From Clostridiales bacterium (GTDB lineage: Bacteria; Bacillota; Clostridia; Lachnospirales; Lachnospiraceae), in contig JAAYNM010000086.1 in NCBI GenBank assembly GCA_012520815.1, positions 1 to 54,252 of the forward strand: DNA of 54,252 nucleotides, read 5' to 3'. A program made the position numbers and the translations under genes. The notes beneath the pieces were generated by a model. The model saw nothing but the letters and a program-made list of their open reading frames with translations, had not been told where the DNA came from and did no database searches. This document shows positions 38,450 to 48,737 of this stretch, one piece after another (the stretch's first letter is position 1; every line of letters starts with the position of its first letter).

Positions 38450-39348
38450 TAACCACAAACGAGCTTACAAAGACATTTGATGGATTCACTGCCGTAAACA
38501 ACATTTCATGCAATATTCAAAAAGGATGCGTATATGGAATGGTTGGATCTAATGGTGCTGGTAAATCCACATTTTTAAGACTTATTACTGGCGTTTACAA
38601 ACCAGATAAGGGTTCAATTTTAATTGATGACGAACCTGTATTTGAAAATCCAAGTATAAAGTCAAAGATTTCATATGTACCTGATGAATTGTTTTTCCTT
38701 CAGGGCTCAAGCATTAAAAGAATGAGTGATTTTTACAAAAATGTATATCCTAGATTTGATTCAGAAAGATGCAAATATTTAACAGAGGCCTTCAAACTTA
38801 GTTATGACAAATCAATTGCTACCTTTTCTAAAGGTATGAAGAGGCAGGCTGCTATTATTTTAGCATTGTCATGTAAAACAGACTATATGTTTTTTGATGA
38901 AACATTTGATGGATTAGATCCAGTTATGAGAAACCTTGTAAAAGGATTAATATGTCAGGATGTTATGGAGCGAAATGCAACCGCTATTATAACTTCACAT
39001 TCCCTTAGAGAATTGGAAGATATTTGTGATCAGCTTGCACTACTTCACAAAGGTGGCCTTGTTCTTGAAAATGATATACAGAATTTAAAAACTGCTCAGT
39101 TCAAAGTTCAAATCGCATTTAGCAATGAATATGATGAGACTTTATTTACAGATATTGATTTTTCAAGATTTAGAAAGAACGGTTCTGTTTCAACTATGAT
39201 AGTAAAAGGTGACAGAGATGAAACTGTATCTAAACTTAACAAGCTAAAACCAGTGCTTCTAGATGTACTTCCACTCACGCTTGAAGAAGTATTTACCTAT
39301 GAAATGGAAGCTCTTGGATATAATTTTGAAAATGTATTGGAGGCGTAA
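38446..39348 (+). CDS. ABC transporter ATP-binding protein
   Basis: GSNGAGKSTFLRLI; FSKGMKRQAAIILALS; FFDETFDGLDP; 4-nt ATGA overlap with upstream gene. Confidence 0.95.
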   Translation: MITTNELTKTFDGFTAVNNISCNIQKGCVYGMVGSNGAGKSTFLRLITGVYKPDKGSILIDDEPVFENPSIKSKISYVPDELFFLQGSSIKRMSDFYKNVYPRFDSERCKYLTEAFKLSYDKSIATFSKGMKRQAAIILALSCKTDYMFFDETFDGLDPVMRNLVKGLICQDVMERNATAIITSHSLRELEDICDQLALLHKGGLVLENDIQNLKTAQFKVQIAFSNEYDETLFTDIDFSRFRKNGSVSTMIVKGDRDETVSKLNKLKPVLLDVLPLTLEEVFTYEMEALGYNFENVLEA

Positions 39349-39350
39349 TC

Positions 39351-41540
39351 ATGAAAAACATATTTAATTTCAAGTTATATAAAGAAACCTTCGAACAATT
39401 AAAGGTTGTAGGTTCCATTTTTACTGTTATTTTAAGTATTATTGCTATTTTAATCCCTGTATCCAAGTTTTTGGAATATAAATCTGGTTTAGAAAATGGC
39501 TACTATTCTGAATCATCTAAAATCATCCTTTATTCTGGTGATGTAGGCTCATATTTGATGATTGCTTTTATCTTAGCTGCTCCGATTATAACACTAATAG
39601 CTTTTAATTTCCTTACAAGGAGAAATTCTTCTGATTTTTACCATAGTATTCCACATAAAAGAGGATCTCTTTTCACAAGCATTTTTGTAGCAATTTCATC
39701 ATGGTTGCTTATTGTGATAATTATACCTACAATAATTATGAATATATTCTTCGCGATATACTCTGCACACATAGCAATTAGTATCTTTGAATTATATATT
39801 ATTGCTTTGAATATTTTTATTGCATCAATGTTATGTTCAGTATCAATAGCTTTTGCTTGTACGCTTACCGGAACAATTCTTACAAATGTTGTCGTTTCAG
39901 GACTTATAATTTTCCTGCCTAGAATATTAATAGCTCTTTTTTCTTCAATGATTGTTTCGGCTATACCATTTTTGTTAGAACTTGATGTGCTATTTATTTT
40001 CAGAAATGACATTAATCTTATTACTGCCACATTTGGAAATACAAAGTTATTATCCACAATGGGTATACACACATTTTATTCTTTATTACTCACAGTAATA
40101 TATTTTGCAATAACATTGCTTTTATTTAATAAGCGTAAGAGTGAAGCCGCAGGAAATGGCGCAGTAAACAAAGTATTACAAACTGTATTTAGACTTTGCA
40201 TTGGATTTGTTACTACTATTCCACTAATTGCTATAATTTTTGATTTATTGACTGTAAATGATTCTAGCCCTAACACATATAGTCTTATACTTATATTTGT
40301 AATCGAAATTCTTATAGCTATTATTGCAATGTTCCTTTATGAATTATTATCTACAAGAAAAGTAAAGCAGGCAATAAAATCAATTTTAACATTACCAATA
40401 CTAGTTATTGTTGACGGCGCATTTATAGTAATATTGTTATTTATTTTTAATGTTTCGTTAAATTACACACCAACAGCAAGTGACATTACTGCTTTTTCAC
40501 TAAGTACAAGTGAGACATACTATTATGAAGATGAAACATATTACTTTGATGAAAAGCTTAAGAGTACTGATTTTAAAAATCCTGAACTTATTGAATTACT
40601 TACTACAACTTTAACCAGGAATGTAAATGAATTTAAAAATAATTATACTTATGATATGTTTTGGAACCGTTCTAGTGTATACATAACGTTCAAAGAAGGC
40701 TCAAAAGAAACTACTCGTATTCTTTATATGTCTGATACAGATTATAATAAATACAATACTTTGTTAACAAATATGACTGAATACGATAAGATTTTTACTG
40801 ACCTTCCGGACTTAGAAAAATCTACTACTGTTATTTCATCAAGATATTTGAATAACGCTCAAGCAAAAAAGATTTATGCTGAATTACAAAAAGCTATAGC
40901 TTCTAATCCTGAACCATTTATTAACTCAGTTAATGAGGATACATATTATGAAACTACTATAACCTTGGAAACTATATTCAATGGTAAGAAATGTACTGCC
41001 GAGCTTCCTGTACTTCCACAATATCAAGATTTATATAAAACATATTGTGAATATATAGCAGAAAACACTGAAAAGGACAAAGCCAAGGTACTGGATTTTT
41101 TAACTAATCCAGATAAATATGTATACGAATACAACGAACTATACTATACTTTTACTGCTTTAGATAATCAAGAAAGTAATACAACTTATTATAATGTTTT
41201 CTTCTCAAATATATTGGACTACTACATTGCTGTTAACGATCCCAAAAATTATAGCGCTGCGCAAATAGAACAATATAAAAACGAACTATTTGTTCCTAGT
41301 AAAGAGTGTTTAGAAGAATTCAAAACCATTGCAAGTTTAATTAATAACGTTTCGGATGGTGAAGAAAAGCAATTTATAATTCTAAATATTAGTGCTTCAA
41401 AGAATTATACCAATAGACAATATTTTGATTATTCGTTCGGTTTTTACATTCCAAAGTATTATGATTTATCTGTTTTAGATTCTTTTGTACCCGATTATGT
41501 AGATGAAAACTATTACGGCGAAGATGATATTTGGGAATAG
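39351..41540 (+). CDS. ABC transporter permease, multi-TM with large C-terminal soluble domain
   Basis: 729-aa ORF directly downstream of the ATPase. Confidence 0.85.
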   Translation: MKNIFNFKLYKETFEQLKVVGSIFTVILSIIAILIPVSKFLEYKSGLENGYYSESSKIILYSGDVGSYLMIAFILAAPIITLIAFNFLTRRNSSDFYHSIPHKRGSLFTSIFVAISSWLLIVIIIPTIIMNIFFAIYSAHIAISIFELYIIALNIFIASMLCSVSIAFACTLTGTILTNVVVSGLIIFLPRILIALFSSMIVSAIPFLLELDVLFIFRNDINLITATFGNTKLLSTMGIHTFYSLLLTVIYFAITLLLFNKRKSEAAGNGAVNKVLQTVFRLCIGFVTTIPLIAIIFDLLTVNDSSPNTYSLILIFVIEILIAIIAMFLYELLSTRKVKQAIKSILTLPILVIVDGAFIVILLFIFNVSLNYTPTASDITAFSLSTSETYYYEDETYYFDEKLKSTDFKNPELIELLTTTLTRNVNEFKNNYTYDMFWNRSSVYITFKEGSKETTRILYMSDTDYNKYNTLLTNMTEYDKIFTDLPDLEKSTTVISSRYLNNAQAKKIYAELQKAIASNPEPFINSVNEDTYYETTITLETIFNGKKCTAELPVLPQYQDLYKTYCEYIAENTEKDKAKVLDFLTNPDKYVYEYNELYYTFTALDNQESNTTYYNVFFSNILDYYIAVNDPKNYSAAQIEQYKNELFVPSKECLEEFKTIASLINNVSDGEEKQFIILNISASKNYTNRQYFDYSFGFYIPKYYDLSVLDSFVPDYVDENYYGEDDIWE

Positions 41541-41582
41541 AAAAACACAAATTTTAAATTATTGTTACTCCTCTATTTTATA

Positions 41583-41616
41583 AAACAATCCCCCTCGTTA
41601 TTGAGGGGGATTGTTT
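41583..41616. terminator. bidirectional terminator
   Basis: 14-bp perfect stem aaacaatccccctc/gagggggattgttt. Confidence 0.88.
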
Positions 41617-41618
41617 GT

Positions 41619-42317
41619 TTATACATTATTTTCATTTTGTATTTCTTTATTCTCTACACTATTTATGTTTTCTACACCTTCCATACATTCTACACTTTCT
41701 GCACCTTTATCTTGTATGTTCTTCTTTGAAGCATCTTTACCTATATGCAATTTCTTCTTAATCCCAAGAGACAACATTCTTTTTTTATTATACTTCTTAT
41801 TTGCCTTACGTAGTTCTTTTCTATCGCGACGAACATAAAAATATAAAACTATTCTTTCAAGATATCTCTTTAATACAATCTGTATCTCTTCTTTGGGATT
41901 TATCTGTTTAACCAATATCGTATACATATTAGCCCTATTAGCTCCAAACACATCAGTAAATACTTGATCTCCAACGAATATGGTTTCTTCTATATCAGTT
42001 CCAATAATATTCATAGCTTCTATGTAATTCTTCGTCGAAGGCTTGCGTGCATCGCATATATATGGTGCTTCCACGGCATCTGCAAACGGCCTAACACGTT
42101 CTTCTTTGTTATTGGATATCAGGCAAACCTTAAAACCAATTTTACGCAACTTTTTAAAGAAATTAACAGCCTTATCATTTGCTGCCGCACCATGAGGTAC
42201 TAGAGTATTATCAATATCAAAAAGGATACCCCTATAACCTTGCTTGTAAAATTTCTTTAAGTTGATACTATATATACTTCTAACATATTTTTTAGGATAA
42301 AACTTATCTAGAAACAT
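41619..42317 (-). CDS. YqeG family HAD-type phosphatase
   Basis: FYPKKYVRSIYSINLKKFYKQGYRGILFDIDNTLVPHGA. Confidence 0.93.
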   Translation of the reverse strand: MFLDKFYPKKYVRSIYSINLKKFYKQGYRGILFDIDNTLVPHGAAANDKAVNFFKKLRKIGFKVCLISNNKEERVRPFADAVEAPYICDARKPSTKNYIEAMNIIGTDIEETIFVGDQVFTDVFGANRANMYTILVKQINPKEEIQIVLKRYLERIVLYFYVRRDRKELRKANKKYNKKRMLSLGIKKKLHIGKDASKKNIQDKGAESVECMEGVENINSVENKEIQNENNV

Positions 42318-42326
42318 CTATTACCT

Positions 42327-42776
42327 CTACTTAAGAATCTTCTTTAATTCATCCATAAATGTATTTACATCTTTGAATTCTCTGTATACAGAAGCAAATC
42401 TAACATAGGCAACATCATCATAGTCTTTTAGTTTGTCCATTACTATCTCGCCAATAATATGACTTGGAACTTCCTTTTCTTCTAAATTAAAAATGTTCGT
42501 CTCTATTGCATCTATCATCTCGTCTATTTGATTGATAGATACTGGTCTTTTGTGACATGAACGAATAATGCCAGATTCAATCTTTGATCTATTATATGGT
42601 TCACGATTATTATCTTTTTTTATTACAATAAGTGGAATAGTTTCAACCTTTTCATATGTTGTAAATCTTTTTCCACATACATCGCACTGTCTTCTTCTAC
42701 GAATAGCACTGTTATCTTCAGCTGGTCTTGAATCAATTACTTTCGTATTTTCTTCTCCACAAAAAGGACATTTCAT
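42327..42776 (-). CDS. nrdR: transcriptional repressor NrdR
   Basis: [43 protein letters not shown]. Confidence 0.98.
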   Translation of the reverse strand: MKCPFCGEENTKVIDSRPAEDNSAIRRRRQCDVCGKRFTTYEKVETIPLIVIKKDNNREPYNRSKIESGIIRSCHKRPVSINQIDEMIDAIETNIFNLEEKEVPSHIIGEIVMDKLKDYDDVAYVRFASVYREFKDVNTFMDELKKILK

Positions 42777-42996
42777 TTGTGTGTCCCTCCCTCATATTTT
42801 CTTATGTTTATTTTAACTTAAAATCCCACTTTGTCAAGGAAAAGCGTCCCTAAATCTATCTTTTGCACTACATTTTTTTAGACAGTCTGATTCATCCACA
42901 TTTACAATTACAATATCATCTCCTATGTTGCAAATACAGCAAAATGGAATTACATATCTGTAAAAGTAAAAATAAAAAACTTTTAGACCTTGACAC

Positions 42997-44778
42997 CTAA
43001 ACTATATAGTCTTCAACTATAATTTGTAAATATTTATTCCCGTTATATTCGTTTATAGATGGATAAAAAATAAATGACACTTTAATATCCGTAGACATTC
43101 CCATTTTTAAATTATTTGTGATTTCTTCTCCATATTTAGCCTCTACACATTCAAAAAAATCCTCTGTATTTTTGAACATCACCGCTGTTAGTGTATACCC
43201 TTTTTCCTCAAGTTGCATTTTAATAATATTTTTCTGCTTTCCTATCAGGTATAATCTTGTGATTTTTGCATCCCTAACGGCAAATAATGGCTTACTATTA
43301 TCCTTTCCAAAAGGCTCAATAACTGAAAGCTCATTAATAAACTCCTCGTTTATGTAGCTAAATGGAAGCTCAACATCTATCCATACCTTTTTTACTAAAT
43401 CTTCCTCCGTTAATATAGCGTTTTTATTTAAAAGTTCCCTAAATTCATTGATATTTTCCTCCTTAATAGACATTCCAGCCGCCATTTCATGCCCACCAAA
43501 CTTATCTAAAAGAGATGAGCATTTATTTATTTCATTGTACATATGATATCCTTCAATAGACCTTCCTGAACCTTTTACAATGTCCTCTCCATGGGTAAAA
43601 ACAATTGTTGGCTTATGAAACTCTTCTCTAATCCTTCCTGCTATAATACCAACAATACTCTCATGAACATTATTTAAGTAGATAACCAAAACTCTATCCA
43701 TCAGGTACTCCTTAGCTATTTTCCTTGCTTCCTCCACTCCGTTCGCAGTAAGCTCCTTCCTATGATTATTTAATTCCACTAGTTCACTAGCCTTTTTTAA
43801 TGCTATTTCACTGTTAATTTCACACAAAAGATCATAGCCCATCTTTGCTGTTTCCAATCTGCCGCTGGCATTTAAACAAGGTCCAATTACAAAACCTATA
43901 TGGTAGGCACTTATCTTTACACCCTCTAATCCACATTCGCTAATAAGAGCCTTTAAACCTATATTACTTGAGTTATGAATTAATTGTAATCCCCTTTTTA
44001 CTATTATTCGGTTTTCTCCTGTTAAACTCACCACATCTCCAACTGTAGCTATAGCTGCAAAAATAAGCATTTCTTCCATTGCTTCCTCGAGTTTTTTCAC
44101 ATTATAGCCTTTTGTTTTTCCCTCTATAATCAAAGCATCTAGAAATCTATATGCAATACCTGCCCCACACATTTCCTTAAAAGGATATTTGCAATCCTCC
44201 CTCTTATGATTTACAACTGCATCCGCATTTACTAATTTATATACTTTTTTACCAGCTTCATTGCAAAATGGTACATCATGATGATCAGTTACTATTACTG
44301 TCATCCCAAGAGACTTTGCATAGTCTATTTCTTCTATTGCTGCAATCCCATTATCACATGTGCAAATAAGGTTTACACCATCTCTATATGCTCTATCAAT
44401 TATTGACTTATTTATTCCATATCCATCCTTTACTCTATCTGGTATATCCATTGAAACATTGCCGTTTAGTAGTTTAAAACCTGTTGTAAGTATGTATGTT
44501 GAACAAATACCGTCGATATCATAATCACCAATAACCCTAATACTTTTATTTTCTTTTATTGCATCATAAATAAGCTCCACTGCCAATTTACAGTCCTCAA
44601 GTAAAAATGGAGATGCAAGGTCCCCTATATTGCCGTGTAGATAATTATCAATATCCTCATTTTCTATAATGTCTCTATTCCTTATAATCCTTGCTGTAAC
44701 TGGTGAAATATGAAATCTTTCTGCAATACTATTAAAATCTGCTTTTTTACCATAAATCATCCATTTTTTCTTAAACAT
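42997..44778 (-). CDS. RecJ-like single-stranded-DNA exonuclease (DHH/DHHA1)
   Basis: IRVIGDYDIDGICSTYIL, VTDHHDVP, GGHEMAAGMSI. Confidence 0.92.
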   Translation of the reverse strand: MFKKKWMIYGKKADFNSIAERFHISPVTARIIRNRDIIENEDIDNYLHGNIGDLASPFLLEDCKLAVELIYDAIKENKSIRVIGDYDIDGICSTYILTTGFKLLNGNVSMDIPDRVKDGYGINKSIIDRAYRDGVNLICTCDNGIAAIEEIDYAKSLGMTVIVTDHHDVPFCNEAGKKVYKLVNADAVVNHKREDCKYPFKEMCGAGIAYRFLDALIIEGKTKGYNVKKLEEAMEEMLIFAAIATVGDVVSLTGENRIIVKRGLQLIHNSSNIGLKALISECGLEGVKISAYHIGFVIGPCLNASGRLETAKMGYDLLCEINSEIALKKASELVELNNHRKELTANGVEEARKIAKEYLMDRVLVIYLNNVHESIVGIIAGRIREEFHKPTIVFTHGEDIVKGSGRSIEGYHMYNEINKCSSLLDKFGGHEMAAGMSIKEENINEFRELLNKNAILTEEDLVKKVWIDVELPFSYINEEFINELSVIEPFGKDNSKPLFAVRDAKITRLYLIGKQKNIIKMQLEEKGYTLTAVMFKNTEDFFECVEAKYGEEITNNLKMGMSTDIKVSFIFYPSINEYNGNKYLQIIVEDYIV

Positions 44779-44810
44779 TGTAATCTCATCCTTTATTTTA
44801 TTATAAAAAA

Positions 44811-44831
44811 GGGGCTGCCTTCGACAGCCCC
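44811..44831 (-). terminator. terminator of secDF
   Basis: ggggctg/cagcccc stem; minus-strand tail tttttt. Confidence 0.8.
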
Positions 44832-44842
44832 AATGCTTAAAA

Positions 44843-47017
44843 CTAGTTAGCTTTTTTGTATTTTCTTCTATCCATTAAGTACCATAATGCACCTGTTATA
44901 CATACTGAAGAATATCCACCGCAAACGATACCAACAATAAGTGGCATTGCGAATTCTTTTATAGATGTAACACCCAATACATAAAGGGCAGCAACCATAA
45001 CGAATGTTGTAAATGAAGTATATATAGTTCTTGTTAATGTCTGAGTTATACTCTTGTTAACAATTTCCTTTATATCCGTTCTATTTCCATCAATTGCAAT
45101 ATTTTCTCTAATTCTATCAAATATAACAATCGTTGCATTGATCGAGTATCCTAATATGGTAAGTATACATGCAATAAATGTATTACCAACTGTCGTCCAA
45201 GAAATAGCATAGTATGCTAAAACTATTAGAACATCATGAAGCAATGCGATAACAGCACTACTTGCAAAACCTAAATCCTTAAATCTAATAAAGATGTAAA
45301 TCAATATACATATAACTGCTATAACAACTGCCACAATCGCATCGTTTCGCATTTCACCACTAATAGTTGAACTTACGCTTACTTCTTTAAAACTATCTTT
45401 ATCAGCTCCAAAATCTTTAACTAACATTTCTTTTATTGTTGTCATAACTTTTGAATCTAATTCCTTAGTTCTAATAACATATTCATTTGTATCTGTTACT
45501 TCATTACCTACCACATCACTATCACCAGTGATTTCAGTAATCTTGGGAAGAATTTCATCATTAAATTCGTCAATAGAATATTTCTTATCAAATTCAACTG
45601 TAGTTGATAGACCACCCTGGAATTCAACACTGTAGTTTAATGCGTTTTCTCTATCACCTATCTTACCTGTTGAACTAAGAGCCATAGTCACAAGACCAGC
45701 TAAAATTGCAATGCTTGATGCAATAAAGAATATTGTCTTTTTGCCAAGGAAATTAATTGTCTTTCTTTCCTTGTAAACACCATACATTCCAATCTTGTCA
45801 CATCCCATATGATACATTAAGTAGAGGATTCCTCTAGTAATTACCATTGCTGTAAACATTGAAAGAACTATACCAATTGCAAGGGTTTGCGCAAATCCCT
45901 GTACAGGGCCCGTTCCTCTCCACATAAGTACAAGTGCCGCAATAAATGTTGTTACATTACCATCAACAATAGCTGATGCCGCCTTCTTAAATCCAATCTT
46001 CGTAGAATCCTTAACCGACTTTCCTGTTGCAAGTTCTTCTTTGATTCTGGCAAAAACGATGACGTTTGCATCAACTGCCATACCAATAGATAAAATAATA
46101 CCTGCAATACCTGGAAGGGTAAGTGTCATATCAAATCCATTAAGTGCTAATAAATCTAATGCTACATATAAAATAAGTGCGATTGATGCAGCAACACCAG
46201 GAATTCTATAAACAAAAATCATATATACACAAACTATAAGTAAACCAACTAAACCAGCAAACAAACTTGTTGAGATGGCATCTTTTCCTAGCTTTGCGCC
46301 TACAACCTTGGATGTAAGTTCTTTTAATTCAACCTTAAGAGAACCTATTCTAATAACTGATGCAAGTTTCTCAGCTTCTTCATAAGAATCCATACCATCA
46401 ATTTGAGCTGTACCACCTGTAATTGTGGTCTGAACTGTTGGATAACTTACTATTTCTCCATCATACACGATGTATATTGTTTTTCCAACAAATTGTGCTG
46501 TGGCTTCTGCAAAAATTTTAGAACCCTGTTCTGTAAATTCAAGTGAAACAACATTTTTTGATGAATTATTACTATCTGTTACTACACCTGGTTGTGCATC
46601 TGCAATGTCAGCTCCTGTAAGCCATACTTTTTCATTATCTGTGCCATAGTCAGTTACAAACTGTAAAGCACCTGGCTTACCTAATGTTTCTAAAACTTCT
46701 TTTGCATCATCAGCACCTGGTATATCTACAGTAACTCTGTTGTTACCCTCCTGATATACATCTGATTCAGCAGCTAATTCATTTGCACGAAGCTGAAGCT
46801 TGTACACTGTATCAGACATATCCTCTGCTGATGGAACGTCTCCTACTGCCTCATAAGTAACACTAACACCGCCCTCAAGATCTAGTCCAAGTACAATGTT
46901 TTGTGCACTTCCTTTGTTCATTCCATTAATTGTAATACCGTATCTTGTAAGAAGGCATAAGCCAGCGATTACAGCTATACAAAGAATAAACAAAATACTA
47001 CTCTTTAATTTTTTCAT
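44843..47017 (-). CDS. secDF: fused protein translocase SecD/SecF
   Basis: LGLDLEGGVSVTYE, SecD and SecF TM modules in one 724-aa ORF. Confidence 0.95.
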   Translation of the reverse strand: MKKLKSSILFILCIAVIAGLCLLTRYGITINGMNKGSAQNIVLGLDLEGGVSVTYEAVGDVPSAEDMSDTVYKLQLRANELAAESDVYQEGNNRVTVDIPGADDAKEVLETLGKPGALQFVTDYGTDNEKVWLTGADIADAQPGVVTDSNNSSKNVVSLEFTEQGSKIFAEATAQFVGKTIYIVYDGEIVSYPTVQTTITGGTAQIDGMDSYEEAEKLASVIRIGSLKVELKELTSKVVGAKLGKDAISTSLFAGLVGLLIVCVYMIFVYRIPGVAASIALILYVALDLLALNGFDMTLTLPGIAGIILSIGMAVDANVIVFARIKEELATGKSVKDSTKIGFKKAASAIVDGNVTTFIAALVLMWRGTGPVQGFAQTLAIGIVLSMFTAMVITRGILYLMYHMGCDKIGMYGVYKERKTINFLGKKTIFFIASSIAILAGLVTMALSSTGKIGDRENALNYSVEFQGGLSTTVEFDKKYSIDEFNDEILPKITEITGDSDVVGNEVTDTNEYVIRTKELDSKVMTTIKEMLVKDFGADKDSFKEVSVSSTISGEMRNDAIVAVVIAVICILIYIFIRFKDLGFASSAVIALLHDVLIVLAYYAISWTTVGNTFIACILTILGYSINATIVIFDRIRENIAIDGNRTDIKEIVNKSITQTLTRTIYTSFTTFVMVAALYVLGVTSIKEFAMPLIVGIVCGGYSSVCITGALWYLMDRRKYKKAN

Positions 47018-47033
47018 TTCTCCTATTCCTTTC

Positions 47034-48431
47034 CTAATCTGCTAAAGCAGCCTTTATCATAATGGCGCACTCGATACGTTTTCTTTGCATCTCACAACCA
47101 ATATCATATGCATTTGTAATATCACCGTGGAAATTGAATGCATTAGCGGCACAACCACCACTGCAATAATATCTTGCAAAACATTCTTTGCACTTCGGTT
47201 TAGCATATACATTACACATTTTAAACTCATCAACTATGTCTGTTGCCTTAATTCCTTCATCTACATTGCCTAGTAGGAACTTTTCATTACCAACAAATTG
47301 ATGACAAGGATAAAAATCACCCCAAGGAGTAACCGCTAAATATTCTGTTCCTGAACCGCATCCAGAAAGTCTTTTTGCGACACATGGTCCTTGTTCTAAA
47401 TCAATCATAAAGTGGAAAAAGTTAAATCCATTACCTTCTTTTTGACGCTTTATGTATTCAACTGCAAGATTATCGTATTCTTCCATAATTTTTGGAAGAT
47501 CTTCTTCCTTAATTGCATACTCTTCATAATCATCACCTACCACAGGCTCGATTGACATATGCTTAAATCCCAAATCTGCAAAGTGCTTTACATCCTCTGA
47601 AAAATCAAGATTCTGGCGGGTAAATGTACCTCGTACATAATAACTTTTGTCGCCACGACTCTCGGCAAATTTTTGAAATTTAGGAACTATTAATTCATAG
47701 CTTCCACGACCGTTTCTAAATGGTCTGTTGGCATCGTTAATCTCTTGTCTTCCATCCAGGCTTAGAACAACATTCGCCATTTCTTTATTACAAAATTCCA
47801 TAATTTCATCATTTAGTAATACACCATTTGTAGTAAGCGTAAATCTAAATTTCTTATTGAGTTTAGTCTCCATAGATCTTCCATATTCAACTAGCTGTTT
47901 TACAACATCCCAGTTCATAAGTGGTTCTCCACCAAAAAAATCCACTTCCAGATTCACTCTATTGCCTGAGTTTGATATAAGAAAATCTAAAGCTTTCTTT
48001 CCTACTTCATAGCTCATCAATGCTCTGCGGCCATGATATTCGCCCTCTTCGGCAAAACAATACTTACAAGCCAGATTGCAATCGTGAGCAATATGCAAGC
48101 ACATAGCTTTAACTACTGTTTTTCGACTTTTAAAATCTGTTATATATTTTTCATAAATATCTTCAGTAAATAATACTTCATTGTTAGCTAACTGATTAGT
48201 TTCAGCAATTGCCTCTTCTAATTCTTCTCTGCTATAGTTACTCTCAAGTCTGCTATATATATAATCCTTAATTTCATTCTCGGATTTTTTTTCGTTTAAT
48301 GCTTCTTCGTACAGAGGAATTACATCATACATAACATCATCTACTACATGTACAGAGCCGCTGTTGACATCCATAACGATATTATATCCATTATTTTTAT
48401 ATCTGTGTATCACAGCTATTTCTCCTTTCAA
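47034..48431 (-). CDS. scfB: radical SAM/SPASM SCIFF peptide maturase
   Basis: CNLACKYCFAEEGEYHGRRALMS; C-terminal Cys-rich SPASM; adjacent SCIFF precursor. Confidence 0.95.
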   Translation of the reverse strand: MKGEIAVIHRYKNNGYNIVMDVNSGSVHVVDDVMYDVIPLYEEALNEKKSENEIKDYIYSRLESNYSREELEEAIAETNQLANNEVLFTEDIYEKYITDFKSRKTVVKAMCLHIAHDCNLACKYCFAEEGEYHGRRALMSYEVGKKALDFLISNSGNRVNLEVDFFGGEPLMNWDVVKQLVEYGRSMETKLNKKFRFTLTTNGVLLNDEIMEFCNKEMANVVLSLDGRQEINDANRPFRNGRGSYELIVPKFQKFAESRGDKSYYVRGTFTRQNLDFSEDVKHFADLGFKHMSIEPVVGDDYEEYAIKEEDLPKIMEEYDNLAVEYIKRQKEGNGFNFFHFMIDLEQGPCVAKRLSGCGSGTEYLAVTPWGDFYPCHQFVGNEKFLLGNVDEGIKATDIVDEFKMCNVYAKPKCKECFARYYCSGGCAANAFNFHGDITNAYDIGCEMQRKRIECAIMIKAALAD

Positions 48432-48488
48432 ATACCACTTAGGCAGCGGATAATCCGCTGCCTAGTGTGAAATAGTTAATTTTAACTA

Positions 48489-48632
48489 TTATTTGTTGTT
48501 TTCACAGCTCTGATTTCCAACTGTACAAGATGTCTTGCAAGCTGACTGGCAAGATGTCTGGCATTCACCACAACCACCTTTAGCCATTGTATTCTTCAAA
48601 GTCTTTGTACTTAAGGTCTTGACATGCTTCAT
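48489..48632 (-). CDS. scfA: SCIFF (six cysteines in forty-five) ranthipeptide precursor
   Basis: MKHVKTLSTKTLKNTMAKGGCGECQTSCQSACKTSCTVGNQSCENNK*, aaggagg SD; too short for the ORF track. Confidence 0.95.
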   Translation of the reverse strand: MKHVKTLSTKTLKNTMAKGGCGECQTSCQSACKTSCTVGNQSCENNK

Positions 48633-48665
48633 GATTAATCCTCCTTACATAAAATAACTCATTGT

Positions 48666-48694
48666 ATTGTATCACAACATGGACACAATTTCAA
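48666..48694 (-). promoter_or_regulatory. scfA promoter TTGAAA-N17-TACAAT
   Basis: minus-strand reading upstream of scfA. Confidence 0.6.
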
Positions 48695-48737
48695 CTAAAA
48701 AAAATATCCCTAAAGTCAAAATTGAAATGATTTTTAT

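Noticed and set aside
44800-44842. hairpin as recJ regulatory element
   Set aside because: Orientation and T-tract fit an ordinary secDF terminator
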